Shown here: positions 55,762 to 63,797 of the stretch, piece after piece
How positions within the stretch are numbered: the stretch's first letter is position 1
How the letters are laid out: every line of letters starts with the position of its first letter
Origin: JAULUH01 sp032111745
GTDB taxonomy: Bacteria; Chloroflexota; Anaerolineae; JAAEKA01
Assembly: GCA_032111745.1 (NCBI GenBank)
Contig: JAULUH010000280.1
Coordinates: 24,635-88,634 of the forward strand
Length of the DNA: 64,000 bases
Direction of reading: 5' to 3'
Program-made: the position numbers and the translations under genes
Notes under the pieces: model-generated
The model's database searches: none
Told to the model about the DNA's origin: nothing
The model's input: only the letters and a program-made list of their open reading frames with translations

Positions 55762-58668
55762 TCAAGGCCCAGACTGGCCGGCGGCCGGCCGCAGCGGAAT
55801 CGTCACCTGCCAGGGCTGGTCCCTCCGGCCGAACTCGATAAAGACGTCCCTTGGCTTCCTGCCCTGTTCCTCCAGCAGCAGCAGCTCGTTGTGGTCCTGC
55901 AGCCACGACTGCGGGAGCTTGGTCCATTCTTGCGGCCCGATCTGCCAGTAGCGGCCGGCGTTGTGCCCGTTTAGCCACACCTGGCCCTTGCCCATGCCCC
56001 GCAGGCTCAGCCGGCACGGGCCCGGCCCATCGGTAGCCTCGTCGTAGTCGAACCTGGCCCGCCAGAACTGCGGTGCACTCGGGCCACCACCGCCTGGCAC
56101 CGGAACCGTGGCGGGGGTCACGCCAGGACGAAAGCTCCACTGGGCCTGCAGGGCCTGCGCCTGGTCATAGTGCAAAAGCCAGGCCCGCCAGGGCAGCCCG
56201 GCGTAGCCCTGGATGTGCAGGGCCAGCACGTTGGTGCCGGGACGCAGCAGCGCAGTCACGTCCTCCTTGATTACACCGCCTCCATAGTGCCGGCTGAAGC
56301 GTACCACGGGTCGGCCGTTGACGAACAGGGCCCCGGGATTGCGGTCGCCCGTCATGACCACCACGGCGCGGTGGCCATCCGGCACGTGAATCTCCCGTAG
56401 CAGCCATACGTCCGGTCCGCTGAAGGGGAAACAGCTGATGTCGACATCCTTGGCGTCGGGCCGCACATGGGCCGGCTGGCTGCCGCCGATGGCCTCGCCG
56501 GCGAACGTGGCCTCCTGCCACAGGGCCACCCAGCCCTTGGTGATATCCTCCTGGATGCCGCCCCAGTAGAGCGTATCCAACAGCCCCTTGCGCTCCCCGA
56601 GGTTGCTGCCATAGTTGAACCGGCCCAGGTTGTCCACCAACAGCCGGATGTCGTGGCGCCCGGCCGGCAGGTGCAGGGTCAGCGCCATGCCCGTCGCGCC
56701 CGGCCCCACCCCCAACACTCCGGCCACCTGGCCGTCCATCAGTACCGTGGCCCGGTCGGCCAGGGCAGGCGCGGTCAGGGTCGTCACCACCGGCTCGGCG
56801 ATCTCGATCTCGGCCCGATACCAGCCGTAGCCCAGCAGGCAGCCCAGCACCTCCAGGGGCTGGGGCCGCTCCATGGCCTGCCAGCCATCTTCCGCCGAGC
56901 GCTCCACGACGTCCACCTGAGCCCACCGGGCCGGACGGAGCACGGTGTGCCGGCCAGCGGAGACGGCCGGCGCGGGCAGCTCTCTGGCTGTGCCATCAGG
57001 CCATATCATCAGCAGCGGAAGCAGACTCTCGCCGGTGCATTGGATAGCCAGCCCATCCTCGCTCATTTCCCACTCGCTCACCAGGTCCGGCCCGCACAGA
57101 AAGCCGTGCTCACCCAGGGGCCACCAGCGCGCCGCTCGATCCCCGGTCAGGAACACCACGGTCAGCGCATGGCCGGCCTCGACGCGCACCAGGGTCGGTG
57201 TGGAGCCTATCCAGTAGGAGATGGTTAGGTGCTCGCCGGCCGCATCACAGGCGGCTGTGTCGGGATCGAGGATGCGCCACGCCTGTCCCCCCGGCACGGC
57301 CAGGCCGACCTGGCCCACCTCCCCGGCGAAGCCATGGAAGACCAGCACATCGCCCTCCGGCAACGACCAGAAGCCCAGCAGGTGAGAGGTATGCCAGCGC
57401 AACGTCAGCCCCTGCTCACCCAGGGGGAGGTTGCCGTAGATGGGCTTGACCGACCCGGCGTCCACCTCGATTGCCAGGTGCGCCGGCGGCTGCCCGGGTA
57501 GAAAAAGCTGGAAGGTATGGCGCTCCAGGGCCGGGTTCTGCAGGAAGGTGGCGGTGGTGGGGCCGAGGTGCACGTTGCGCAGCGGCTCGGCGCCACTGGC
57601 AGCCCGGCCCGGAATGGCTGGCGGCACCACCACGCGGGCACCTCCGGGGCTGGCATCAGCCATCAGCCGGCTGACCTGGCTGCCCAGCGTGTTGAGGAAC
57701 AGGTGATGGCGCCGGGCCGCGTAGAACTTGGGCGTCAGGCCGCCATACTCATCCACCGGCGCCCCGTAGTCGTAGCTGGTGGTCATGAAGATGGTGTCCC
57801 CGCCCACGGTCCGCCCACCCCAATAGCCGAAATGGCTGCCGCCGGCCCACATCCAGTGGCTGAAGCCCGCGCAGCCCACCGCCAGCAACTCGTGTAGCTT
57901 CCAGTCCAGCGCGGCTGCCGTCCGGCCATCGTGGCGGCTGCTGCCCCAGTCGTCAAACCAGCCGCTCCACAGCTCGCTGACGATCATCGGGTTGTCGGGC
58001 CAGGCCCGCCGCGTGGCCTCCAGCTTCTGGGCGATGCCGCTCCAGCCATTGCGGAACTCTGGCCAGCTCCGGCCTGCGCCCATGCAGGTGTATAAGGGCA
58101 CGGTGATGCCCCGTCGTACCAGCGCTTCGGCCTGGCGCTGCTGGTAGTCATCGTGCCCGTAGACACCGCTGGCCCAATGCTCGTTCTCGATCTGCACCAG
58201 GATAATGGGTCCGCCCTCATCCACCTGGCGCTCGGCCAGCAGGGGGATCAGCCGGTCGAACCAGCGCTCCATAGGCGCGAGGAAACGCGGATCTGCCGTG
58301 CGCAGGGCCAGGCCGTTCTCGCCTGGGGCCAGGCGCGCCGTCAGCCAGGCCGGAAAGCCGGCGTTCTCCCATTCGGCGCAGATATATGGCGCCGGCCGTA
58401 CGATGGCGAATAGCCCCAGCTCCACGATCAGGTCCAGGTACCCTGGCAGGTCGGCGTAGCCCTCGAAGTGCAAGATACCCTCCGCAGGCTCGTGCAGGTT
58501 CCACGGGATCACGGTGTCGATGGTATTCAGGCCGGCAGCACGGGCCTGCAGCAGGCGCTCGCGCCACTCAGCCCGCGGCCAGCGAAAATAGTGCAGCTGG
58601 CCTGCCAGCAGATAGAGGGGCTGGCCATCCAGGGCCAGCCCCTCCCGGGTGCAAGTCATGCGGCTCAT
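55762..58668 (-). CDS. Glycoside hydrolase family 35 beta-galactosidase
   Basis: A 968-residue enzyme. The TIM barrel occupies about 1-330: LLAGQLHYFRWPRAEWRERL, WNLHEPAEGILHFEG, and the acid/base Glu163 in VQIENEHWASG; the nucleophile is Glu232 in MIVSELWSGWFDDWG. Several beta-sandwich domains follow, including two lectin-like ones typical of the family (LWLNGHNAGRYWQIGPQ near the end reads VWLNGHNAGRYW). No signal peptide is seen, so it is cytoplasmic. The ATG overlaps the HAD gene stop. With the GH4 and galK genes it fits galactoside use. Confidence 0.93.
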   Translation of the reverse strand: MSRMTCTREGLALDGQPLYLLAGQLHYFRWPRAEWRERLLQARAAGLNTIDTVIPWNLHEPAEGILHFEGYADLPGYLDLIVELGLFAIVRPAPYICAEWENAGFPAWLTARLAPGENGLALRTADPRFLAPMERWFDRLIPLLAERQVDEGGPIILVQIENEHWASGVYGHDDYQQRQAEALVRRGITVPLYTCMGAGRSWPEFRNGWSGIAQKLEATRRAWPDNPMIVSELWSGWFDDWGSSRHDGRTAAALDWKLHELLAVGCAGFSHWMWAGGSHFGYWGGRTVGGDTIFMTTSYDYGAPVDEYGGLTPKFYAARRHHLFLNTLGSQVSRLMADASPGGARVVVPPAIPGRAASGAEPLRNVHLGPTTATFLQNPALERHTFQLFLPGQPPAHLAIEVDAGSVKPIYGNLPLGEQGLTLRWHTSHLLGFWSLPEGDVLVFHGFAGEVGQVGLAVPGGQAWRILDPDTAACDAAGEHLTISYWIGSTPTLVRVEAGHALTVVFLTGDRAARWWPLGEHGFLCGPDLVSEWEMSEDGLAIQCTGESLLPLLMIWPDGTARELPAPAVSAGRHTVLRPARWAQVDVVERSAEDGWQAMERPQPLEVLGCLLGYGWYRAEIEIAEPVVTTLTAPALADRATVLMDGQVAGVLGVGPGATGMALTLHLPAGRHDIRLLVDNLGRFNYGSNLGERKGLLDTLYWGGIQEDITKGWVALWQEATFAGEAIGGSQPAHVRPDAKDVDISCFPFSGPDVWLLREIHVPDGHRAVVVMTGDRNPGALFVNGRPVVRFSRHYGGGVIKEDVTALLRPGTNVLALHIQGYAGLPWRAWLLHYDQAQALQAQWSFRPGVTPATVPVPGGGGPSAPQFWRARFDYDEATDGPGPCRLSLRGMGKGQVWLNGHNAGRYWQIGPQEWTKLPQSWLQDHNELLLLEEQGRKPRDVFIEFGRRDQPWQVTIPLRPAAGQSGP

Positions 58669-59555
58669 AGATCCTCCTGTGCTGGCAGGCCCGCAGGCAG
58701 CAGGTCGGCCAGCCGGTGAACGAAATACGTGGGGCGAATGGGGGAGGCCGCAGCCTGCTGGATGCTGGTGGCACCGGTCAGGGCCAGGGCCGCGTGCATG
58801 CCAGCGTTCAGGCCCATGGCCACATCGGTCTCCAGGCGGTCCCCGGTCATCAGGCAGGCTTCAGCTGGCAGGTTCAGCAGGCCCAGCACGGCGGCCGCCA
58901 TGTGCGCCGAGGGCTTGCCCACGATCGCCTCTACCTTGGTGTCGGTGCAGGCCTCGATGGCGGCAATGATCGACGCCGCGTCGGGCTCGCCGCCGCCGGG
59001 CACCGGGCAATAGCGGTCGCCGTTGGTGGCGAAAAAGCGGGCTCCGCGACGGATGGCGTCGAAGGCCGTCTGCAGCTTCGCGTAGACGAAGGTGCGGTCG
59101 AAGCTGGCGATGACCGCGTCGATGTGGGCCGGGTTGTCCGTCAGCTCGAAGCCGGCCTCCTCCAGCACATCTACTAGCGGCTGCTCGCCGACGATGAACA
59201 GCCTGGCACCCGGCATGTGCCGGTGTAGGAAGTCAGCCATGACCAGGGAGGAGTTGATCACATCCCCTACCGGTGTCGGCAGGCCCAGCCGGTTCAGCTT
59301 GCCGGCCTGTTCCTCCCGGGTGTGGGTGGGGTTGTTGGAGAGAAACACCGTGCGCTTGCCCAGGCGCCGCAAGGCAGTGATGGTCTCGCCCGCCGTGGGC
59401 AACAGGGCGTCGCCCAGGTACACCGTGCCGTCCAGGTCGAAGATGTAGGCCTCATAGAGCGCGGCGGGCACGGTCAAGGCCCCGCCGGCTGGTCCGCCCA
59501 GGCCATGATGGAAAGTCGCCACAGGATAGAACCTCGCTTGCTGCCACAGGGACAT
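58665..59555 (-). CDS. HAD-IIA phosphatase (NagD/PNPase-like)
   Basis: A 296-residue haloacid dehalogenase hydrolase. The nucleophile motif is IFDLDGTVYLGD, motif II is FLSNNPTHTREE, Lys lies in IVGKPSAHM and motif IV is CLMTGDRLETDVAMG. The cap sits between motifs II and III. Substrates of the family include nucleotides, glycerol phosphate and p-nitrophenyl phosphate. The start at 59555 is uncertain, since a GTG at 59471 would give a more standard length. It overlaps the GH35 start (ATGA), so translation of the two is coupled. Confidence 0.9.
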   Translation of the reverse strand: MSLWQQARFYPVATFHHGLGGPAGGALTVPAALYEAYIFDLDGTVYLGDALLPTAGETITALRRLGKRTVFLSNNPTHTREEQAGKLNRLGLPTPVGDVINSSLVMADFLHRHMPGARLFIVGEQPLVDVLEEAGFELTDNPAHIDAVIASFDRTFVYAKLQTAFDAIRRGARFFATNGDRYCPVPGGGEPDAASIIAAIEACTDTKVEAIVGKPSAHMAAAVLGLLNLPAEACLMTGDRLETDVAMGLNAGMHAALALTGATSIQQAAASPIRPTYFVHRLADLLPAGLPAQEDL

Positions 59556-59631
59556 GGCGATCGATTCGCCCTTTTCCGGGAAAAAGTGTGTTAACGTTTG
59601 CGCACATAGGGACAAAAACCGCCTGTGGCGC

Positions 59632-59660
59632 TTGCCAGGGCGGCCGATGTATGTTATACT
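59632..59660 (+). promoter_or_regulatory. Sigma70 promoter of the tandem GNAT genes
   Basis: TTGCCA and TATACT are 17 bases apart. A palindrome starts five bases after the -10 box. Confidence 0.75.
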
Positions 59661-59664
59661 CTAG

Positions 59665-59681
59665 ATGACGCAGCGCGTCAT
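59665..59681. promoter_or_regulatory. Palindromic operator at the GNAT promoter
   Basis: ATGACGC-AGC-GCGTCAT: seven-base perfect arms over the likely start of transcription, a classic place for a repressor. The regulator is not in the window. Confidence 0.6.
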
Positions 59682-59687
59682 AATGCT

Positions 59688-60260
59688 ATGACCAACGACC
59701 AAGGACAGACTTCATTTCGCACTCGCGATGGCCTGGAGGTCCGGGTGCGCCAGGAACAGGCCGGGGATGCCGGCCACCTGGTGCAGTTGTTCCAGAACCT
59801 GGGCCCGGCCAGCCGGTACAGCCGGTTCAGCAAAGATGCTACCCACGCGGACCCGGCGGCGATCCAGCACCGGGCCGAGGAGCTGGCCCGGCAGGAGCCA
59901 CCGCACGACATGGCGTGGCTGGCCTTTGCCGACCTGCCCGGGGAGCCGGATGCCGTGCTGGCGGCGGCCCGCTACATGCGGCTGGCTGGTGAGGAAGACA
60001 CCGGTGAGCTGGCCATCAGCGTGCGGGACGACATGCAACGCCGGGGTATAGGCGGCCAGATGCTCAAGTTCTTATTGGAACAGGCCCGTGCCGACGGCAT
60101 GCGCCGCCTGGTGGCCAACTTCCAGGCCACCAACCAGGGCGTCTTGGGATTGCTGCGACACTCGCCGTACCGGGTGCACACCAGGTTCGATGGCCCCATG
60201 GCCCACGCGGAGGTCGATCTCACGCAGCCGGTCCAAGCCGTCGCACCGGTGCATGATTGA
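59688..60260 (+). CDS. GNAT N-acetyltransferase, first of a tandem pair
   Basis: A 190-residue acetyltransferase. The acetyl-CoA loop is RDDMQRRGIGGQMLKFLLE (about residues 124-142), with the beta-strand phrase GELAISVRDD before it. The N-terminal TRDGLEVRVRQEQAGDAGHLVQLFQ is similar to the next gene and to the acetyltransferase half of Pat-type protein acetylases. The ATG at 59688 lies just after the palindrome, with no good ribosome site, so the leader is about 20 bases. The acceptor is unknown. Confidence 0.85.
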   Translation: MTNDQGQTSFRTRDGLEVRVRQEQAGDAGHLVQLFQNLGPASRYSRFSKDATHADPAAIQHRAEELARQEPPHDMAWLAFADLPGEPDAVLAAARYMRLAGEEDTGELAISVRDDMQRRGIGGQMLKFLLEQARADGMRRLVANFQATNQGVLGLLRHSPYRVHTRFDGPMAHAEVDLTQPVQAVAPVHD

Positions 60261-60329
60261 TCTCAGTCTGGCAGCATCCCGGCGATCCGTAGATCCACAA
60301 AAGAAGATCATCTGAATCAGGAGAGACTT

Positions 60330-60950
60330 GTGCAGGGTAACCGAAAGCGCTCAGACAATTTGAGCAACGCAACAGCCACCAGGAAGCTGAAATCGGTCAA
60401 GATGCCAGGCTGGTACATCTTCCACTCCGATGATGGCCTGGAGGTGCGGGTGCGGCGCGAGTGCCCCGAGGATGCACCTTACCTGGTGGATGTTTTTGAG
60501 CATATGAGCCCGGATAGCCGCTACCAGCGCTTCAACGAGTCGTTGGTGCAACCTGATCCGCAGCGGGTGTTGCATGAGGCGCAGCGCATGGCCCGCCTTA
60601 GCGAACCAGACGGCGCGGCCTGGATCGCGTTTGCCGACCTTCCGGGCCGGCCCAACGCGCCAATCGCCGGGGCACGATATGTCATCGTAGCCGACGGCGT
60701 GGCCGAGCTCGCCGTGGCCGTGCGCGATGATGTCCAGCGCCTGGGGATCGGATCGCACCTGCTGGTCTACGTGCTGGACCAGGCCAAGGCCGCCGGCATA
60801 GAGAAGATAATAGCCACGTTTCAGTCGAGCAACCGGGCTGTATGGCAGCTCTTACAGTACTCGCCGTACCACCTCACCTGGGACACCCAAGGTACGCAAA
60901 CCGACGTCGTGATCCACTTGCAGCCGAAGATCAGAAAGGACCAGAACTAG
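60330..60950 (+). CDS. GNAT N-acetyltransferase, second of a tandem pair
   Basis: A 206-residue paralogue of the preceding gene. Shared blocks are DGLEVRVRRECPEDAPYLVD, MSPDSRYQRFNES, ELAVAVRDDVQRLGIGSHLL (acetyl-CoA loop) and QLLQYSPYHLTWDTQGTQTD. It has a longer basic N-terminus. The GTG at 60330 follows AGGAGAG by five bases. It lies 69 bases after the first GNAT and before a strong terminator, so the pair is one transcription unit under the palindromic operator. Confidence 0.85.
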   Translation: MQGNRKRSDNLSNATATRKLKSVKMPGWYIFHSDDGLEVRVRRECPEDAPYLVDVFEHMSPDSRYQRFNESLVQPDPQRVLHEAQRMARLSEPDGAAWIAFADLPGRPNAPIAGARYVIVADGVAELAVAVRDDVQRLGIGSHLLVYVLDQAKAAGIEKIIATFQSSNRAVWQLLQYSPYHLTWDTQGTQTDVVIHLQPKIRKDQN

Positions 60951-60992
60951 CCTGGCTGTCCCGATTCTCACAGCTGCGCGCAGGTGGGATCT

Positions 60993-61022
60993 GCAAAGGG
61001 GCTGCATTCGCAGCCCCTTTGC
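60993..61022 (+). terminator. Terminator of the tandem GNAT genes
   Basis: GCAAAGGGGCTGC and GCAGCCCCTTTGC form a 13-bp perfect stem with an ATTC loop, 42 bases after the GNAT stop. Confidence 0.75.
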
Positions 61023-61060
61023 GCTTGGAGACGACAGAAGCCACCACGACGAACCTCAGA

Positions 61061-61083
61061 GGCGACTGAAGTCGCCGCCACGA
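61061..61083. repeat. GCGACTGAAGTCGC-type intergenic repeat
   Basis: GGCGACTGAAGTCGCC then GCCACGA, matching the copies near 10.8-10.9 kb; a degenerate copy lies just before it at about 61031-61053. It sits between the GNAT terminator and ferritin. Confidence 0.7.
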
Positions 61084-61096
61084 ATCCTGGGGGTGC

Positions 61097-61591
61097 TTAC
61101 TCCGCCTCGCGGCTGCCCAACGCCCGATCTACCATATACAGGCCCGCTGGGGAATCGCCTACCAGCTCAAGCTGGGCCACCACATCGGTCGCGTTGCGCT
61201 CCTCCTCGACCTGCTCGTCGATGAACCACTGCAGCATGACCTGGGTCGGGTAGTCCTTCTCCTGCACGGCCAGGGCGTACAGGTCGTGAATCGACTTGGT
61301 GACCTTCTGCTCGTGGGCCAGCGCCTCCTTGAATGCTACGACGGGCGAGCTGAAGTCGCTGGGCGGTTGGGGAATGGCCTGCAGGATGACCTGTCCTCCG
61401 CGGTCGTGGACAAAGTCGAAAAACTTCATGGCGTGCTCCATCTCCTCCCCCTGCTGGATGCGCATCCAGTTAGCTGCACCGGGCAGGTTCTTGGACTGGA
61501 AGTAAGCCGCCATGGATAGGTACATGTAGGAGGAGTAGAGCTCCTTCTGGATCTGGTCGTTCAGGGCCTGCTGCATCTTGCTGCTTAACAC
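61097..61591 (-). CDS. Ferritin (non-haem, FtnA-like)
   Basis: A 164-residue four-helix iron store. The ferroxidase centre residues are seen: Glu in QKELYSSYMYLSMAAYF, Glu and His in GEEMEHAMKFFDF, and Glu in WFIDEQVEEERNA. The start is a GTG at 61591 with AAAGGAGA about nine bases before it; the N-terminus LSSKMQQALNDQIQ is typical of FtnA. It has its own near-consensus promoter and no partner gene. The haem Met of bacterioferritin is not present at the usual site. Confidence 0.95.
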   Translation of the reverse strand: MLSSKMQQALNDQIQKELYSSYMYLSMAAYFQSKNLPGAANWMRIQQGEEMEHAMKFFDFVHDRGGQVILQAIPQPPSDFSSPVVAFKEALAHEQKVTKSIHDLYALAVQEKDYPTQVMLQWFIDEQVEEERNATDVVAQLELVGDSPAGLYMVDRALGSREAE

Positions 61592-61653
61592 GTCTTGGTT
61601 CTCCTTTCACACTGCATCGCTGCTGAGTGCTCTCACTGCCGAAAGCCACCCCT

Positions 61654-61682
61654 ATTGTACCTTGCCGCGGGAGGCCGGTCAA
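61654..61682 (-). promoter_or_regulatory. Sigma70 promoter of ferritin
   Basis: Leftward TTGACC and TACAAT are 17 bases apart, with AAGG before the -10 box. No Fur-like box is seen. Confidence 0.75.
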
Positions 61683-61717
61683 AATGCCAGGGAAAGCGCC
61701 TGCCGGCAGATATCTGG

Positions 61718-62704
61718 TCAGACTGTTTCGGCTCGCATTTTTTCCCAGGCCAGCCAGCCCGGCAGCCGGCGATAGCCAAGCTTGGCATTGAGCTCCAGGA
61801 TGGGGGGGTTGGCGGTGTCGTTGTGGGCGCGCGTCTCACGGTAGCCGCGTTGCTTCATGAAACGGAAGGATTCCAGCTTCAGCGCCATGGCGATGCCCTG
61901 CCCCCGGTGCTCGCGCAGCACCCCGGTGGATCCGGTGATAGCTGGCCCGTCGACCAGCAGCTCCAGCGCAGTGAGGCCGACCAGCTCGTCCCCGCGCTTG
62001 GCCAGGAATATGGCCGCCGGGTCGATGGTGGGGCCCTCCAGTATGAAGGTACGCCAGGTCTCAAACACGGGCTCGATGCGCGCGCCACCGGGAAATGGCA
62101 CGTCGGCCATCGCCTGACTAAACAACTCAAAGAGCCGTTGGTCGGCGTCGGCGTGCCGGCCGCGCTCGGCCGCGTGGGTCGTGATGGTGTAGCCCGCCTG
62201 CGCCATGCGGTCGAAGGCCCCGACGAACGGGGTCTCGTCGAAGGTCTCCAGATCGAGCGCCGACTCGAAGCGGATGCCGATATTGCTGTAGCCGGCATAC
62301 TCGGCAAACCTGATGCTCTCGGCCGAGTCCTCCCGGCAATTGGCCCACAGGCGCCCGGCACCTTGCGCCCAGCCGAAGGGCTCCACCGCTGCTAATAGCG
62401 CCTGCCCAACGCCGCGATGCCGGAAGTCGGGGTGCACCATGACCTCCACCCAATAGGCACCCGGCGTGGACATGCCTATGGGGTGTATACAGGAGCCGAA
62501 GGCCACCACCTGGCCGTCCTCCCATTCGACCACGTAGCGCAGCCTCGGGTTATCCTGGGGATAGGTGCGTTCCCAGTGCTCCACCATCTCGACTGTCATA
62601 GGCTCGTCGGGATAGGTGCGATTGAGGATCGCCACCTCGTAGGGGATATCCTCGACGGTGAAGTCGCGCAGTCGAAATGGCCGGCCGGATCCTTGTTGGT
62701 TCAT
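61718..62704 (-). CDS. Double GNAT acetyltransferase (MshD-like layout)
   Basis: A 328-residue protein with two GNAT domains. The first (about 10-160) keeps an acetyl-CoA loop (HPDFRHRGVGQALLAAVEPF); the second (about 175-320) has TGSTGVLREHRGQGIAMALKLESFRF and ends with LNAKLGYRRLPGWLAWEK. The layout is that of mycothiol synthase and many Chloroflexota proteins, but the substrate is unknown and mycothiol is not implied. The ATG at 62704 follows AAGGAAA by six bases. The next rightward gene diverges. Confidence 0.87.
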   Translation of the reverse strand: MNQQGSGRPFRLRDFTVEDIPYEVAILNRTYPDEPMTVEMVEHWERTYPQDNPRLRYVVEWEDGQVVAFGSCIHPIGMSTPGAYWVEVMVHPDFRHRGVGQALLAAVEPFGWAQGAGRLWANCREDSAESIRFAEYAGYSNIGIRFESALDLETFDETPFVGAFDRMAQAGYTITTHAAERGRHADADQRLFELFSQAMADVPFPGGARIEPVFETWRTFILEGPTIDPAAIFLAKRGDELVGLTALELLVDGPAITGSTGVLREHRGQGIAMALKLESFRFMKQRGYRETRAHNDTANPPILELNAKLGYRRLPGWLAWEKMRAETV

Positions 62705-62784
62705 GGCATTTCCTTACCTGCTGATAGCTCGGGTAGCATGACCACGCCATTCTACATGTCGGGGTGGCAATGGGCAAGCGCTGC

Positions 62785-62813
62785 TTGGCAGGCGTGCCTA
62801 CCTGTGGTAGCAT
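62785..62813 (+). promoter_or_regulatory. Promoter of the EEP-family gene
   Basis: TTGGCA and TAGCAT are 17 bases apart, with TGTGG before the -10 box. The ATG at 62821 is seven bases after the -10, fitting a leaderless message. Confidence 0.6.
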
Positions 62814-62820
62814 GGCGCCT

Positions 62821-63627
62821 ATGCCAAAGCTGTTGCCGCTGCGGGATCCCACCTACGAGGATTCCGACGGGCCCGTATTTTCCGGGCAATTCGCCGGTCC
62901 GGCCGCGCATCCCCCAGTGACTCTTACGGTTGTCACGTACAACATCGACTTCGGCTTGCAGGTTGACGAGGCCATCAAGGGCTTTGAGGCTGTCGAACCA
63001 TTGCAGTCGGCCGATATCGTTCTGCTGCAGGAGATGGACGAGGAGGGCACAGAGCGCATGGCCCGGGCCTTGCAGGCCAATTTTGTCTACTATCCGGCCA
63101 CGTTCGGCCGCCACGGCCGCAACTTCGGCAATGCCGTGCTGGCCCGGTGGCCCCTGACTGGCGAACGCAAGGTCCTGTTACCCCATCGCCACCCCGTCCG
63201 TAAACAGCTGCGCATCGCCGCCCGGGCAACAGTGCGCGTCGGTGATCGCGAGGTGGTGGCCTATTCCGTGCACACGGAGACTTATAGCGTGCCTGCTGCC
63301 CACCGTGCGGCTCAGGTTGTGGCTATCGTAGACGATATTGGCAGCGGCGACGGGCTAGTGGTCGTCGGCGGTGATTTCAATACCGTGAGCCGGCGTAGCA
63401 TCGATCGCGCTAAGGCCCAATTCGCCTCCGTCGGTCTGGCTCGATCCTCGGCCGGGATCGGTCCAACTGTTGTCCGGCTCGGCGTCCAGCCGTCAGCCGC
63501 CGACCATATCTTCTCCCGTGGCTTTAACACGATCGCGGCCGGCAAGGCGGAGGCCGTTCAGGCCAGCGATCATTTCCCCATCTGGGTCAGGCTTTCCCTC
63601 GCTGAGAGCCATCTGCCTGCCGAATAA
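62821..63627 (+). CDS. Endonuclease/exonuclease/phosphatase (EEP) family protein
   Basis: A 268-residue protein of the DNase I-like fold. The catalytic set is visible: Asn in VTYNIDFG, Glu in VLLQEMDEEGTERMA, the loop GRNFGNAVLARWPL, DFN in VVVGGDFNTVSRR, and the closing SDHFPIWVRL with the His. Family members cut DNA, phosphodiesters or phosphoinositides, so the substrate is open. The start at 62821 (MPKLLPLRDP) fits a leaderless message; an in-frame ATG at 62812 lies in the -10 box. No signal peptide. It ends just before the palindrome at 63657. Confidence 0.85.
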   Translation: MPKLLPLRDPTYEDSDGPVFSGQFAGPAAHPPVTLTVVTYNIDFGLQVDEAIKGFEAVEPLQSADIVLLQEMDEEGTERMARALQANFVYYPATFGRHGRNFGNAVLARWPLTGERKVLLPHRHPVRKQLRIAARATVRVGDREVVAYSVHTETYSVPAAHRAAQVVAIVDDIGSGDGLVVVGGDFNTVSRRSIDRAKAQFASVGLARSSAGIGPTVVRLGVQPSAADHIFSRGFNTIAAGKAEAVQASDHFPIWVRLSLAESHLPAE

Positions 63628-63656
63628 GCAACATCTTCCATGTGCGCTTTGCGTAG

Positions 63657-63717
63657 GGGCATGAACGGCAGTGCAGGCGGGGCTGCCGCAGCCCCGCCTG
63701 CACTGCCGTTCATGCCC
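63657..63717. repeat. 61-base perfect palindrome (30-bp arms, one-base centre)
   Basis: The arms 63657-63686 and 63688-63717 match base for base with a single C between them. They can form a cruciform or a very stable RNA hairpin. A second, imperfect stem (GTTCATG and TGCCA with TGGCA and ATGAAC) follows at 63722-63771. The site lies between the converging EEP gene and the partial gene. Confidence 0.9.
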
Positions 63718-63797
63718 GGTCGTTCATGATGCCAGATTTCTCATGATCGCGGCATGCCATGGCACATGAACTGGTAGGCACTTCATGAAATCGATGA

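Noticed and set aside
60951..61096. A small gene between the GNAT pair and ferritin
   Set aside because: The stretch holds a terminator and repeat copies; no frame has a ribosome site or coding-like usage.
61718..62704. The double GNAT protein as true mycothiol synthase
   Set aside because: The layout matches, but no other mycothiol gene is present and Chloroflexota are not known to need it; only the fold is claimed.
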